A stretch of 64,000 nucleotides of DNA, from contig NZ_CP094326.1 in NCBI RefSeq assembly GCF_022760175.1, positions 2,034,804 through 2,098,803 on the forward strand, given 5' to 3'. Origin of the DNA: Zhouia spongiae. GTDB lineage: Bacteria; Bacteroidota; Bacteroidia; Flavobacteriales; Flavobacteriaceae. The notes beneath the pieces are model-generated. The model saw only the letters and a program-made list of their open reading frames with translations. It ran no database searches and was not told where the DNA came from. Numbering within the stretch: the stretch's first letter is position 1; each line of letters opens with the position of its first letter. Shown here piece after piece: positions 9,091 to 18,287 of the stretch. The position numbers were made by a program, and so were the translations under genes.

Positions 9091-9115
9091 TTACCCAAAG
9101 GGTTTTACGGGATTT

Positions 9116-9162
9116 GTCCTTATAAAATATTCCTTAAGGGATTTCACAGGATCTACTCCGAG
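9116..9162 (+). repeat. fragment of dispersed intergenic repeat (copy E)
   Basis: The stretch around aaaatattccttaagggat and the following ttcacagg closely resembles the middle of the reverse complement of copy D (48253-48420). Only the central part is present. Confidence 0.5.
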
Positions 9163-9175
9163 ACCAATCTACTAT

Positions 9176-9219
9176 AAAAACAGCAAGGGAAGCCAGATAT
9201 GGCTTCCCTTGCTGTTTTT
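9176..9219. terminator. bidirectional intrinsic terminator
   Basis: A perfect 20-bp stem around a gata loop (left arm 9176-9195, right arm 9200-9219). The arms begin with AAAAA and end with TTTTT, so it works in both directions: for folD from the left and for the leftward gene at 9576-12086. Confidence 0.9.
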
Positions 9220-9575
9220 GAATTAAAGCTTTGTATATTTCGTTTTATAATTAAGACGGATCGATCGTATAAATTGAGTGTGAATCAAAAAGAGGAAAAG
9301 GGTTTTAGTGAAAAAAGCAGTATTGGAATTGTCTTCAGACCTCTTAAAGCTTATACGCTCTGAAACATTAATAACCTACTTCAAGTTTTTTATCAGACAA
9401 GCCAAGGTACATTCCATTTATATTTTGAAGAAAAAGGGATGCCCAATAGAGGAAAACACCACAAGATATATTTAATAAACTGTATAGTTATTTTAGCGAC
9501 GAGTCAGGCTCTATCCTGTAGGAAGGTAGGTGTACATATGGGGAATTCATAGGGAATGTATGGAGTTTAAAAACG

Positions 9576-12086
9576 TTATTCCGGCAGTTCGAAAATATAA
9601 AGATTTTCCCTATAGATGTTCCTGATTCCCAATTTATAGGATAAGATATTTTCGTTGTAATTTTTATAAAGAGCAGGATTTATTGTGCCATTAAAAAGGA
9701 GGATGTTTTCTTTGTTATAGGTCTTAATGGTAACAAGATCTTCTTCTCTGTTTAACTGAGAATAGGCCTCAGACTGAAACTGGCTGTCGGCCTTTATCCA
9801 TACCGTACCTTTTGTTAGCTTTCCTTTAGAAAAGACAGCGGTGTATCGGGGCTTATTGTTTTGGTATTGAACTACTTTACCGTGCAGCTGGTTGTTTAGC
9901 TCTCCGTAGCTTAATAACGTATTCCCTATTGAGTCGTAAATGGTGGTATTGGTTTCGTGTTCTGATAGATATTCAGTGATTGTTTTCTGATTTTCTTTTT
10001 GTTGAATTTCTTTTATTATCGCGCCGTCTTTATAGAACTTTTTATTGCCATAGAGGCTGGGTTTCTGCCCTTCAAAAGGTTTTCCGTTTTTGTACAAAAG
10101 ACGGGAATCTTCGCTGCCGTTTTTATTGTAATAAATAGTGTAACCTTCTTTTTCACCTTCTCGATAGTTTTCTTCCTTTTGTTTTTTACCATTTTGGTAA
10201 TAATATGTAAAGGTGCCATGTTTTTTATCGTTGAGGTAGTAACCTTTTTCCTGTAGGGTTTCTTCGTCATAATTAAATTTACGATAAGACCCTTCCTTTA
10301 AGCCGTTTTTCATGTATATTTCTCTGTGTTTCTTATAATCGTACATCTTTCCGGTTGGCTTTTGATTGGTAAAGGTGGCCTGAGCTATTAATTTACCTTC
10401 TTTCGAATAGAACAGGGCTTGTGAGTTGATATCTACCTCTTCTCTTAACACATATTCATATTCTCCCGTATTTAAATTGTATTCTTTCTGGTAGCTTTTG
10501 ATTTTTATAAGTTTACCTTCTTCGTACTGTTTCATCGTTTCTATTTGATCCGTACGATAGAAATATTTGTATTCTGTTCCGGTTTTAGTCTTGAAGTTAT
10601 AAGAGGCCATGACCTTACCTGTTTTGTCGTAATAGACTGCCATTGATTTTTTACGGTACGAGTTTAGATCGTAGCTTATTTCACTTTTTTTTCCTCCGTT
10701 TATATAATAGGTTATCGTTTTTGATGCATCTTTATCATTATATATCTCCATTTCTTTATAGAGATTGTCATCTTCGAGATAGGTATATGTTGTTTTGGCT
10801 CGTAATTTTTTGTTTTTAAATTCGTGTTTTTCGACAATTTTGTTTTTGTAGTTGATTTTGAATAAAGAACCTTCTACAGGAGTAGGTTCGTAGTAGGCTG
10901 CTCCCAAAATTCCGGAGCTATAATGATTCTCTTTTGGTATGACCTTGAGTTTTCCCAGCTTCTTTCCGGAAATATCATAATAGGTAATTAGGGAATCTTT
11001 TAAGTGAAGGAATATTGATGTGGTATCTGTATAATATTCAATTGCTTCCTGTACAATTCCGTTTTTATAAGTAATGTCTTTATTGTCTGCTTTTTTAGTT
11101 TCAACCAGTCTGCCTTCGAGTTTATCGTTTATTTTTTGTAGGACTCCAATTTGGCGCCCTGTGTTGTCATAGCTAATAATTTTAACAGGGATACCTTCGT
11201 CTGTATATTCTTCTCTTTTGATTAAGATACCTTGTTCGTTGAATTCATCAATTCCGATTACCAGTCCCCTCTTGAAAGTTTTTATTTTTTCAATGGAAGA
11301 AGGATTTTTATAAGAAAACGAATAGGCGGTTCCTTCATAAGGAGTTTTATATTTTGACTCCTTACTGTATTGGTATTTTATGGCTCCTAAGCGGTTGCCC
11401 TGATCATCATAGAATGTTTCTGTTAATGTAGTTTCATTAAATTGGTTACGAGGGGAGCCGTTAGGGTAAAAAGACCTGGTAAAAACCGGAGTGCCCAGTT
11501 GATATTCCGTGATAGATTTTACCCTCATCGGGTTGTAATAATATTGTACTTTTTTACCAACTGTTTGTCCGTCGTTATAGGTTGCTTGTCCTATTTCTTT
11601 ACCGTTCTTGTCGTAGTATATATTTTTGACGGTCATGCCGTTGTCGTAATAGCCTTCGAGGCGGATACCGTTTTTATCACCTTCAAAGTATATCGTTTTT
11701 ATAACTTTTCCATCCTTATAGGTTAACTCTTCCCTGGCTATGGTAGTTTTGTCTTCCTTTTCAATATAGTAAGTGCAGGTGCCGTTGCGTTTATCTTTAT
11801 CGCAGTTTAATTCTTTTGTGGGATGTCCTTGTTCATTGTACCATACTGCCTGGAAGATATTGATACTGTCTTTGCGTTTTGAGAGCCCGGTCATTTGGAG
11901 GGAGCCGTTAATATAAAAATCGTTTACACGGTACAGTTTTCCTTCTTTTTTTACAGAAGGTCGATAAAAATGAGCATTTTTTTTGGTGGTTTCTTTCCAT
12001 TTTTTATCAAACCAAAGGGTGTCTTTTTGACCATAAGAAACTGTGATATAACAAAACAAGAGAGGAATTACGATGAATTTATTCAT
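9576..12086 (-). CDS. very long secreted YwqK/MORN-like repeat protein
   Basis: An 836-residue exported protein with signal peptide MNKFIVIPLLFCYITVSYGQ. Nearly the whole length is made of short degenerate repeats of about 22-25 residues of the MORN/YwqK antitoxin-repeat type, with patterns like YYxNGKKQKEExYREGEKEG and YDxxGNxLxxY. Such repeats form extended beta sheets, and in Bacteroidota most of these proteins are exported and of unknown role. The name 'antitoxin' comes from one Bacillus homologue and should not be carried over. Usual relatives are 150-500 residues, so this one is unusually long. No partner gene is adjacent; it has its own promoter element. Confidence 0.8.
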   Translation of the reverse strand: MNKFIVIPLLFCYITVSYGQKDTLWFDKKWKETTKKNAHFYRPSVKKEGKLYRVNDFYINGSLQMTGLSKRKDSINIFQAVWYNEQGHPTKELNCDKDKRNGTCTYYIEKEDKTTIAREELTYKDGKVIKTIYFEGDKNGIRLEGYYDNGMTVKNIYYDKNGKEIGQATYNDGQTVGKKVQYYYNPMRVKSITEYQLGTPVFTRSFYPNGSPRNQFNETTLTETFYDDQGNRLGAIKYQYSKESKYKTPYEGTAYSFSYKNPSSIEKIKTFKRGLVIGIDEFNEQGILIKREEYTDEGIPVKIISYDNTGRQIGVLQKINDKLEGRLVETKKADNKDITYKNGIVQEAIEYYTDTTSIFLHLKDSLITYYDISGKKLGKLKVIPKENHYSSGILGAAYYEPTPVEGSLFKINYKNKIVEKHEFKNKKLRAKTTYTYLEDDNLYKEMEIYNDKDASKTITYYINGGKKSEISYDLNSYRKKSMAVYYDKTGKVMASYNFKTKTGTEYKYFYRTDQIETMKQYEEGKLIKIKSYQKEYNLNTGEYEYVLREEVDINSQALFYSKEGKLIAQATFTNQKPTGKMYDYKKHREIYMKNGLKEGSYRKFNYDEETLQEKGYYLNDKKHGTFTYYYQNGKKQKEENYREGEKEGYTIYYNKNGSEDSRLLYKNGKPFEGQKPSLYGNKKFYKDGAIIKEIQQKENQKTITEYLSEHETNTTIYDSIGNTLLSYGELNNQLHGKVVQYQNNKPRYTAVFSKGKLTKGTVWIKADSQFQSEAYSQLNREEDLVTIKTYNKENILLFNGTINPALYKNYNENILSYKLGIRNIYRENLYIFELPE

Positions 12087-12132
12087 GAATGCATATTTAG
12101 TGTAAACTCATTTATGAGTTTGTAACAGATGG

Positions 12133-12140
12133 CAAAATTA
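12133..12140 (-). promoter_or_regulatory. -7 element upstream of YwqK-like gene
   Basis: On the minus strand the sequence reads TAATTTTG, an exact TAnnTTTG match, 47 bp before the ATG. Between it and the start is a small inverted repeat (aaactcat/atgagttt, 12106-12123) that would sit in the 5' leader. Confidence 0.5.
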
Positions 12141-12520
12141 GGGGTTTTTTCTTTAATAATGAGAGGGTTTTTAGTCGGGCAGTGGCTTTCGTCTTGTGAA
12201 TAGGAATCAACTCAGGTTTATGGCATATTGTTTTCTGCTTCAAAACCATTCTTATGACAAGCTTTTCCTTGTTAGTACTCTTGTGCAATATAAGAGGTCT
12301 GAAAAGGGATATTTACTGTCCGATCGAACGTAGTCAAAAACTAGTTGTGTCTGATTATCAGTAAGTTTTAACTGCGCTCAACCTGACATTTGGTGATTGT
12401 AAGGCTTTTTTGACTTCCGCTTCTTTATGTCAATGGGCATTAAACGTCTGCTGAGCTAAGATTTGTGCAGTATTTAAGGGGGAAATATAATGTTGGTTCA
12501 AAAAACGGGTTATTTATTAA

Positions 12521-12751
12521 CAGAAAAAATCTCTTTCCATTGTTCTGACCAAACCTTTACATCATTCCCAAAGATTGGTGAAGGAATATGAAGATGGTAG
12601 TATTGAAATAACCTTTTTGGTAAAACTTAACTATGAGTTGGAGCGGTTACTATTAGGCTTTGGAGATTCACTATAAGTTATCAAGCCTGAAAAATTGCGT
12701 TATCGGATTATGAAAAAGCTAGAGAAAACACACTTGCTTTATCGAAGTTGA
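12521..12751 (+). pseudogene. remnant of WYL-domain transcriptional regulator (C-terminal part)
   Basis: Reading the plus strand from 12521 gives 77 codons including KPLHHSQRLVKEYEDGS, then EITFLVKLNYELERLLLGFG, then a TAA at 12674, then VIKPEKLRYRIMKKLE and a stop at 12749. The PLHHSQ and NYELExLLLGFGD patterns are typical of the C-terminal end of WYL-domain (YafY-like) regulators. An upstream in-frame stop and the internal TAA, one base from AAA, show it is dead. Only the last quarter of a normal gene of about 300 codons remains; I found no N-terminal HTH part upstream. Confidence 0.7.
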
Positions 12752-12818
12752 ATTACTATCGGATGTATCCTTTTTTTATGAACATAGTAAGGAAGGCATT
12801 TTGTCAAGCCCTCTGCGA

Positions 12819-13391
12819 TCAGCTATTTAAAAGATAAAGAAAAAAAGCTGAGGTAACGGCGGTTATACCTTCCTTAGAGATTTCAGAACGTATAAATCTA
12901 TATGCGCGTTTCATTTGGGTTTTTACAGTATTGATTGAAATGCCATTTTCTTCTGCGATATCGGAATAGCTTTGCTGATTAAAAACATAGGACAGAAAAA
13001 TGTTTTTACGATCCTGAGGTAACTTATTGACAACCTCCAATATATTTTGAATCGGTACATCAACATCAGATTCTTTTTCGAGATCATTTCCTTCCATGGG
13101 AAGGTTATTGAGAAATTCCGTTTCTTTTCTGATTTTATTGAGGTGTTGCAGGCATAGATTTTTAACTGCCTTAACGGCGTATCCCTTAAAGTTAGTCTCA
13201 ATGATGATACGTTCTTTTCTTTTCCAGCACGATACAAAAAACTCCTGAACCAAATCTTTGGCAATATCCCGATCTTTTACAATACCAAAAGAAATCAAAC
13301 ACAAATAAGAGTAATACTTTTCGAAAAGGTACTCGATATTAAGTTCATCTTGTTCCTTCCTTTTTAGGGGATAAGAGTCTTTTTGTATCAT
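12819..13391 (-). CDS. ECF-type RNA polymerase sigma factor (FecI-like, Bacteroidota group)
   Basis: A 190-residue sigma-70 family factor of the extracytoplasmic-function group expanded in Bacteroidota. Region 2 is visible as YSYLCLISFGIVKDRDIAKDLVQEFF and region 4 as LPQDRKNIFLSYVFNQQSYSDIAEE, followed by the HTH INTVKTQMKRAYRFIR. The hydrophobic tail FFLYLLNS is common in this group. It is divergent from a FecR anti-sigma gene, which precedes susC with an STN domain. Known logic: substrate bound at SusC signals through FecR to release the sigma factor, which turns on the PUL. Confidence 0.92.
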   Translation of the reverse strand: MIQKDSYPLKRKEQDELNIEYLFEKYYSYLCLISFGIVKDRDIAKDLVQEFFVSCWKRKERIIIETNFKGYAVKAVKNLCLQHLNKIRKETEFLNNLPMEGNDLEKESDVDVPIQNILEVVNKLPQDRKNIFLSYVFNQQSYSDIAEENGISINTVKTQMKRAYRFIRSEISKEGITAVTSAFFLYLLNS

Positions 13392-13463
13392 AAAGAAACA
13401 AAAGTGTTTGGTTGGTTTTTTAATTCGATTGGAAGCTAATTTATGAATTTTTCTTTCTTTTCC

Positions 13464-13512
13464 GGTGACATCTTTTTTAAATTCTTAAAAAAAACTTAAA
13501 AATTTTGTCACC
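13464..13512. promoter_or_regulatory. inverted repeat between sigma and anti-sigma genes
   Basis: GGTGACA at 13464-13470 and its complement TGTCACC at 13506-13512 flank an AT-rich centre; the arms partly extend inward (TTTTTAA/TTAAAAA). It lies between the divergent ECF sigma and FecR genes, 46 bp before the fecR start. A regulator site or a sigma-dependent promoter element are both possible; this is inference from position. Confidence 0.4.
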
Positions 13513-13557
13513 CTAAAAACGAGAACGATAAACATATATAAAAATTATAAACAGATA

Positions 13558-14712
13558 ATGCCAGATATACAAAGAAAAGAACTAGAAAGGTTAAAACTCA
13601 TTTTAAAAGAATTTCACAGCAAGGGATCAATCCCTCATGAACTTGTTGAAGAACTAAATACTGAAGAAAAAGAATTCCTCTTCCAGATAATCAGTGAAGA
13701 AAGAGTAAAGGACACGTTGGCTTTTATAGATAGTATTGATGAAAAACAGGACTGGAATAAAGTTAAGGTGAGAATGGATGAAAAGAGAGCACCAAAAATA
13801 CCTGTTTGGAAACCATTGCTAAAATATGCCGCAATGTTCATCATGGTGTTGGGTTGTAGTTTCTTTGTCTATCATTATTTCTTATCGGGTGCTAACCTCA
13901 AAATAGATAATGAATCTATCAGGTTGAAAGTAGGAGATGACTTTGTGAAAGTCATAAAAGAAGGAGAGAGACGGCAGATAGTAACGAGCTCCGGACTTGT
14001 TATTGGGAAACAGGAAGGGAATAAAATCAGTTATAACCAGCCATCAGGCATAGATGAGCTTGTATTTAACGAATTAGAAATTCCTTATGGAAAAATTTTT
14101 GATCTGGAGTTGTCTGACGGTACGGTAGTACACCTCAATTCCGGAACCCAGATAAAATATCCTGTAAAATTTCTTAGGGGACATCAGCGGGAGGTGTTTA
14201 TTAAGGGAGAGGCCTATTTTAAAGTTGCAAAAGACAAGGTACATCCTTTTATAGTTAGTGCTAATGATATTGCCATTGAGGTATTGGGTACCGAATTCAA
14301 TGTGTCTTCATATCAAGAAGATCGACACATTAAAACAGTATTGGTAGAGGGATCGGTTCAACTAACCAACTCGGTGACTATTAAGGATACCATTGTACTG
14401 AAACCTAACCAGGGAGCATTGTGGGATAAAGAAACTCTGGAGGCAGAAGTAAAAAATGTGGACGTAGATTTATATACGAGTTGGATAAATGGCGAAATGG
14501 TTTTTAGAAATACCTCTTTTGAAAGTATGGTTAAAAAATTAGAGCGAAAATATAATGTGGTTATAGAAAATAATAATACGGAATTAGCGCATAAAGAATT
14601 GAATGCAAGATTCAGTATTGATGTTGAAAGCCTTGAAGATATTTTAATTGCCCTTAAACAGATAGTCCCTTTTGATTATAAAATGACTCAGGAAAAAGTA
14701 ATGATATACTAA
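13558..14712 (+). CDS. FecR-type anti-sigma factor
   Basis: A 384-residue inner-membrane anti-sigma protein. An N-terminal cytoplasmic part of about 85 residues is followed by one membrane segment (LLKYAAMFIMVLGCSFFVYHY, roughly 87-107, shown without its ends), a periplasmic FecR domain with IPYGKIFDLELSDGTVVHLN and the typical VFIKGEAYFKVAKD-x-x-x-PFIV, then the C-terminal DUF4974-like region (FRNTSFESMVKKLERKYNV). It should receive the signal from the STN domain of the SusC encoded 139 bp downstream and control the sigma factor encoded divergently. Confidence 0.94.
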   Translation: MPDIQRKELERLKLILKEFHSKGSIPHELVEELNTEEKEFLFQIISEERVKDTLAFIDSIDEKQDWNKVKVRMDEKRAPKIPVWKPLLKYAAMFIMVLGCSFFVYHYFLSGANLKIDNESIRLKVGDDFVKVIKEGERRQIVTSSGLVIGKQEGNKISYNQPSGIDELVFNELEIPYGKIFDLELSDGTVVHLNSGTQIKYPVKFLRGHQREVFIKGEAYFKVAKDKVHPFIVSANDIAIEVLGTEFNVSSYQEDRHIKTVLVEGSVQLTNSVTIKDTIVLKPNQGALWDKETLEAEVKNVDVDLYTSWINGEMVFRNTSFESMVKKLERKYNVVIENNNTELAHKELNARFSIDVESLEDILIALKQIVPFDYKMTQEKVMIY

Positions 14713-14764
14713 CTAACCTTAAAAACATACAGAACTATGAAGTATCCTTAATTTTTAAAAAGAA

Positions 14765-14798
14765 AAATCGGAAAATGCTTGGACCCATTTCCCGATTT
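14765..14798 (+). promoter_or_regulatory. hairpin between fecR-like gene and susC
   Basis: A 13-bp stem with one mismatch (aaatcggaaaatg / catttcccgattt) around an 8-nt loop, in the 139-bp gap between the FecR gene and susC. There is no T run, so it may be an RNA-stability or processing element that sets different levels of FecR and SusC. Confidence 0.5.
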
Positions 14799-14851
14799 AG
14801 AATTTGATTTAAACAATGTTAAAATGAATTATTTAAAACCAACACAAAATT

Positions 14852-17800
14852 ATGAAAAAATACATGATTAGGTCGTTGTCGGACAGGCAATTTCTAAAAT
14901 TCGACTTAAAGATGAAGCTTACCACGATTTTACTTTTGGTTTCGTTATTTAAAATTCAGGCAAGTACTTACTCGCAGAATACTAAACTTACACTTGATAT
15001 GAATAATGCGAGTGTAGGTGAGGTTTTTAAGGAGATAGAAGGAACTTCTGAATTTAGATTCTTGTACGAAAGCACTAATGTTGACCTTACCAGAAAAGTA
15101 AGTATCCATGTGAAAAAGAAAAAGATAGATGATGTTCTGTCATTGCTTTTTAAAGGAACACATATCGATTATAAAGTATATAATCGTCAGGTGTTGTTAA
15201 CAAAAAAGAAAACGCTTGACATTCCTGAAGATGTCAAAATAGAATCAGGTTCTCAGCAGCGTTTAGTGAGAGGGACAATAAGAGATGCCAATGGTACACC
15301 ACTACCGGGGACTAATATTCTTGAAAAAGGGACTTCTAATGGTACACAGTCAGACTTTGATGGTCATTATGCTATTAATGTATCCGGAACAAATGCAGTT
15401 TTAGTAATTTCTTATGTGGGGTTTACAACAGTTGAAATCGCTGTTGGTACCCGGACAAATATAGATGTCACCCTTCAGGAAAATGCAGCAGCATTAGATG
15501 AAGTGGTGGTGGTTGGTTATGAATCTCAAAGAAGAAGAGACCTGACCAGTGCTGTAGTTACTACTTCATCAAAAGAATTAAACAAAAGAGTCTCTAACAG
15601 CGCAGATCAGTTATTACAAGGTCGGTTACCAGGATTACAGGTCAGACAGAGTTCAGGAGAGCCCGGTAATACAGGAACCAATTTACTGATAAGGGGACCG
15701 GGAACATTTAGTAGTGCAGGAAATAATCCGTTGGTAATCATAGACGGACTTCCTTCAAGTGAAGGTTTGAACGCCATTAACCCTAATGATATAAATAATA
15801 TTACAGTTCTGAAAGATGCGGCATCGGCAGCTATTTACGGTTCTAGGGGAGCAAACGGGGTTATTGTAGTGACTACCAAACGAGGAACAGGAGATCGTTT
15901 TTCTGTAACTATCAATAGTAACCTGTCTTTAGAGAAGGCAACTATGGTACCAGATGTAATCAATGACCCGGTAGAATATATGACATTTTTTAATGAAGCG
16001 GCCAATAATACCCTAGGGGCAAATCCGCTTTATACAGATGAAGACATAGCAAATTATTCAGACCCAAACAGAGACCGAAGCATCTATCCTCAATACGATT
16101 GGTTAGACCAGGTTTTTGTATCTACCATCTCTCAAAACCAATACTTGGGAATTAGCGGGGCTAAAGGAAAGACCAATTATAACATAAGTATAGGCTATGC
16201 TGATCAGCCGGGTGTATTCAAGGGTTTTGATTATGAGAAATATACCTCCCAGGCCAATTTAACTTCTCAGGTTTCTGATCGAATAAAGATTTCGTTTAAT
16301 AATTTATTGAGATATGACGAAAGGGAAGGTCCGCGACAAGGAGCTATAGATCAATTTCTTTCTGCTTTGGCAACAAATCCGATGGTGCCGGCTTACACAC
16401 CCGACGGCAGACTTTCCAGCTCGATCTTTGGCAGAAACGCTACAGGGTTTGGAAATGGTAACAAGCATGTGTTGGGGATTATTGAATATGCCAGAAAACA
16501 AACTAAAGGACTTTACGGGCAAACCAATTTTTCATTCGATTGGGAGCTGATGGACAATTTGTTTTTTGAAAACAAAATAGGCGTAAATTATTCGTTTATT
16601 GATGTCAATGATGCCCAACCCACAATCCCTCAATATGACTATTCGACGGGTAATTTTATCAGTAACCTGGATGTAGGGACTCCGCATGGAGTTACCATAA
16701 GTAATACTAAAAATACCCATACAGTTATTTACAATCAGTTGAGATACAAACATGATTTTTCTGAAGATCACAAGATGGAAGCATTGGTAGGTAGGCAGCA
16801 GGATAAGGATTACACACAATTTTTATCCGGTTTTAGAACAGGATTTTCATCGAATGATATCAGGCAGTTAGATGCTGGTTCTACAAGCGGAGCCAGATCT
16901 AATAGCAGGGCAGACCGATGGGGCTTGGTTGGATACTATGGAAATGCAAAATACAGCTATAAAGATAAGTATATCATTAAGGGAAGTATGCGTTATGACG
17001 GAACATCAAGGTTACCCAAAGATAGCCGATGGGGTTTGTTTTACTCCGGATCTTTTGCGTGGAGAATTTCGGATGAGGCTTTTTTAGCCGACGTCTCATG
17101 GCTTGACGATCTTAAATTCAGAGCCTCTTATGGCTCACTGGGTAATCAGAACATCAATAACTTCAATGGGGCTCCATACCCGTATCAGACACTGTTAAAC
17201 TCCACTTATTACAATATAGGAGGTCAGACACTAACAGGGTTTTCAAGAAGTTCTCTTACCGATAATTCACTTACCTGGGAAACAACTACCATGTTAGATT
17301 TTGGTTTAGATGCTTCCCTGTTCAGTAATAAGCTAAATATAACTTTTGATTATTATCAAAAAGAAACATCAGACATTTTACGTCAGGGACAGATTCCGGA
17401 TTACATAGGTTTAAACCCGCCAATAGTAAACAGAGGGACAATGCGCAATACCGGATATGAATTTATGTTGGGGTATAGAGATACTTTAGGAGAGGATTTC
17501 AACTTTGCTATCGATGCAAGCATATACGGATTTAAAAATGAATTGGTAAAATTCGGGGGGCAACAGATCAATAACAGAACCATATTCAGGGAAGGACTTG
17601 AATACGATGCATATTTTATGTATCAATACGATGGTATTTTTAGATCGGAAGAGGAAGCACAGCAGGCACCCGACCAAACCCCCGCCGGAGGAGCCAATGT
17701 TGCCGGAGGTGTAAGATTAAAAGATGAAAATAATGATGGTGTGGTAAATCAGGAAGATAAGGTAGTGATCGATGGTCGGTATCCTACTTTCAATTACTCT

Positions 17801-18277
17801 TTAAATCTGACAGCAAATTGGAAAAACTTCGATTTGACTGTTTTCTTGTTCGGGTCTGAGGGGCAAAAAACATATGTTACAGGGTGGGGAATTGAGCCAT
17901 TCAGACAAAATGCGATGCCTATAAAAGACTGGAGAAACAGATGGACACCTGAAAATCCGGATGCATCCATGCCAAGACTTTATATTGCAGACGGAAGAGG
18001 AGCAGGAAACAATGGGGTTTCCTATACGTCATCTTATTTCCTCAAAGACGCTTCGTTTATGCGTATAAAGAACATAAACCTGGGGTATACTTTCAATAGC
18101 TTAATTGATGATTTAAAACTTCCGATTTCTAACTTAAGACTATTCGTGTCTTTAGATAATGTAGTAACATTTAGTTCATTTCCGGGTTTAGATCCTGAAA
18201 GACCTGTTACAAGCGGAGATTATGTTTCTTACCCACAGGTAAAGTCTTATACCATGGGATTAAATCTAACATTTTAA
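14852..18277 (+). CDS. SusC/RagA-family TonB-dependent transporter with STN signalling domain
   Basis: A 1141-residue outer-membrane glycan importer. Order seen: a long N-terminus with signal peptide ending near STYSQ; an STN (secretin/TonB short) domain at about 50-115 (LTLDMNNASVGEVFKEIEG...); a carboxypeptidase-regulatory-like domain at about 138-215 (GTIRDANGTPLPGTNI); the SusC signature LDEVVVVGYESQRRRDLTSA; a plug domain with VLKDAASAAIYGSRGANGVI; then the beta barrel ending in MGLNLTF. The STN domain marks it as a signal-transducing transporter working with the neighbouring FecR and ECF sigma. It is followed 10 bp later by susD. Confidence 0.97.
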   Translation: MKKYMIRSLSDRQFLKFDLKMKLTTILLLVSLFKIQASTYSQNTKLTLDMNNASVGEVFKEIEGTSEFRFLYESTNVDLTRKVSIHVKKKKIDDVLSLLFKGTHIDYKVYNRQVLLTKKKTLDIPEDVKIESGSQQRLVRGTIRDANGTPLPGTNILEKGTSNGTQSDFDGHYAINVSGTNAVLVISYVGFTTVEIAVGTRTNIDVTLQENAAALDEVVVVGYESQRRRDLTSAVVTTSSKELNKRVSNSADQLLQGRLPGLQVRQSSGEPGNTGTNLLIRGPGTFSSAGNNPLVIIDGLPSSEGLNAINPNDINNITVLKDAASAAIYGSRGANGVIVVTTKRGTGDRFSVTINSNLSLEKATMVPDVINDPVEYMTFFNEAANNTLGANPLYTDEDIANYSDPNRDRSIYPQYDWLDQVFVSTISQNQYLGISGAKGKTNYNISIGYADQPGVFKGFDYEKYTSQANLTSQVSDRIKISFNNLLRYDEREGPRQGAIDQFLSALATNPMVPAYTPDGRLSSSIFGRNATGFGNGNKHVLGIIEYARKQTKGLYGQTNFSFDWELMDNLFFENKIGVNYSFIDVNDAQPTIPQYDYSTGNFISNLDVGTPHGVTISNTKNTHTVIYNQLRYKHDFSEDHKMEALVGRQQDKDYTQFLSGFRTGFSSNDIRQLDAGSTSGARSNSRADRWGLVGYYGNAKYSYKDKYIIKGSMRYDGTSRLPKDSRWGLFYSGSFAWRISDEAFLADVSWLDDLKFRASYGSLGNQNINNFNGAPYPYQTLLNSTYYNIGGQTLTGFSRSSLTDNSLTWETTTMLDFGLDASLFSNKLNITFDYYQKETSDILRQGQIPDYIGLNPPIVNRGTMRNTGYEFMLGYRDTLGEDFNFAIDASIYGFKNELVKFGGQQINNRTIFREGLEYDAYFMYQYDGIFRSEEEAQQAPDQTPAGGANVAGGVRLKDENNDGVVNQEDKVVIDGRYPTFNYSLNLTANWKNFDLTVFLFGSEGQKTYVTGWGIEPFRQNAMPIKDWRNRWTPENPDASMPRLYIADGRGAGNNGVSYTSSYFLKDASFMRIKNINLGYTFNSLIDDLKLPISNLRLFVSLDNVVTFSSFPGLDPERPVTSGDYVSYPQVKSYTMGLNLTF

Positions 18278-18287
18278 ATACGGGATT

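Larger units (their letters stand above)
9091..9575. other. 485-bp intergenic stretch
   Basis: Contains a fragment of the dispersed repeat (9116-9162), a strong bidirectional terminator (9176-9219), and a weak 55-codon GTG-started run at 9308-9475 that I do not accept as a gene. Nothing else recognised. Confidence 0.5.
12087..12818. other. 730-bp gene-poor stretch with gene debris
   Basis: It holds the promoter of the leftward YwqK-like gene and the remnant of a WYL-domain gene at 12521-12751. The part between 12160 and 12520 has no recognisable coding signal in any frame. It forms the left border of the polysaccharide utilisation locus. Confidence 0.6.

Noticed and set aside
9308-9475. 55-codon GTG-started open frame
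   Set aside because: No recognisable domain, no promoter element, in a region that otherwise looks like intergenic debris.
9576-12086. YwqK antitoxin of a toxin-antitoxin pair
   Set aside because: The protein is secreted, very long and has no adjacent toxin gene; the name is inherited from a distant homologue.
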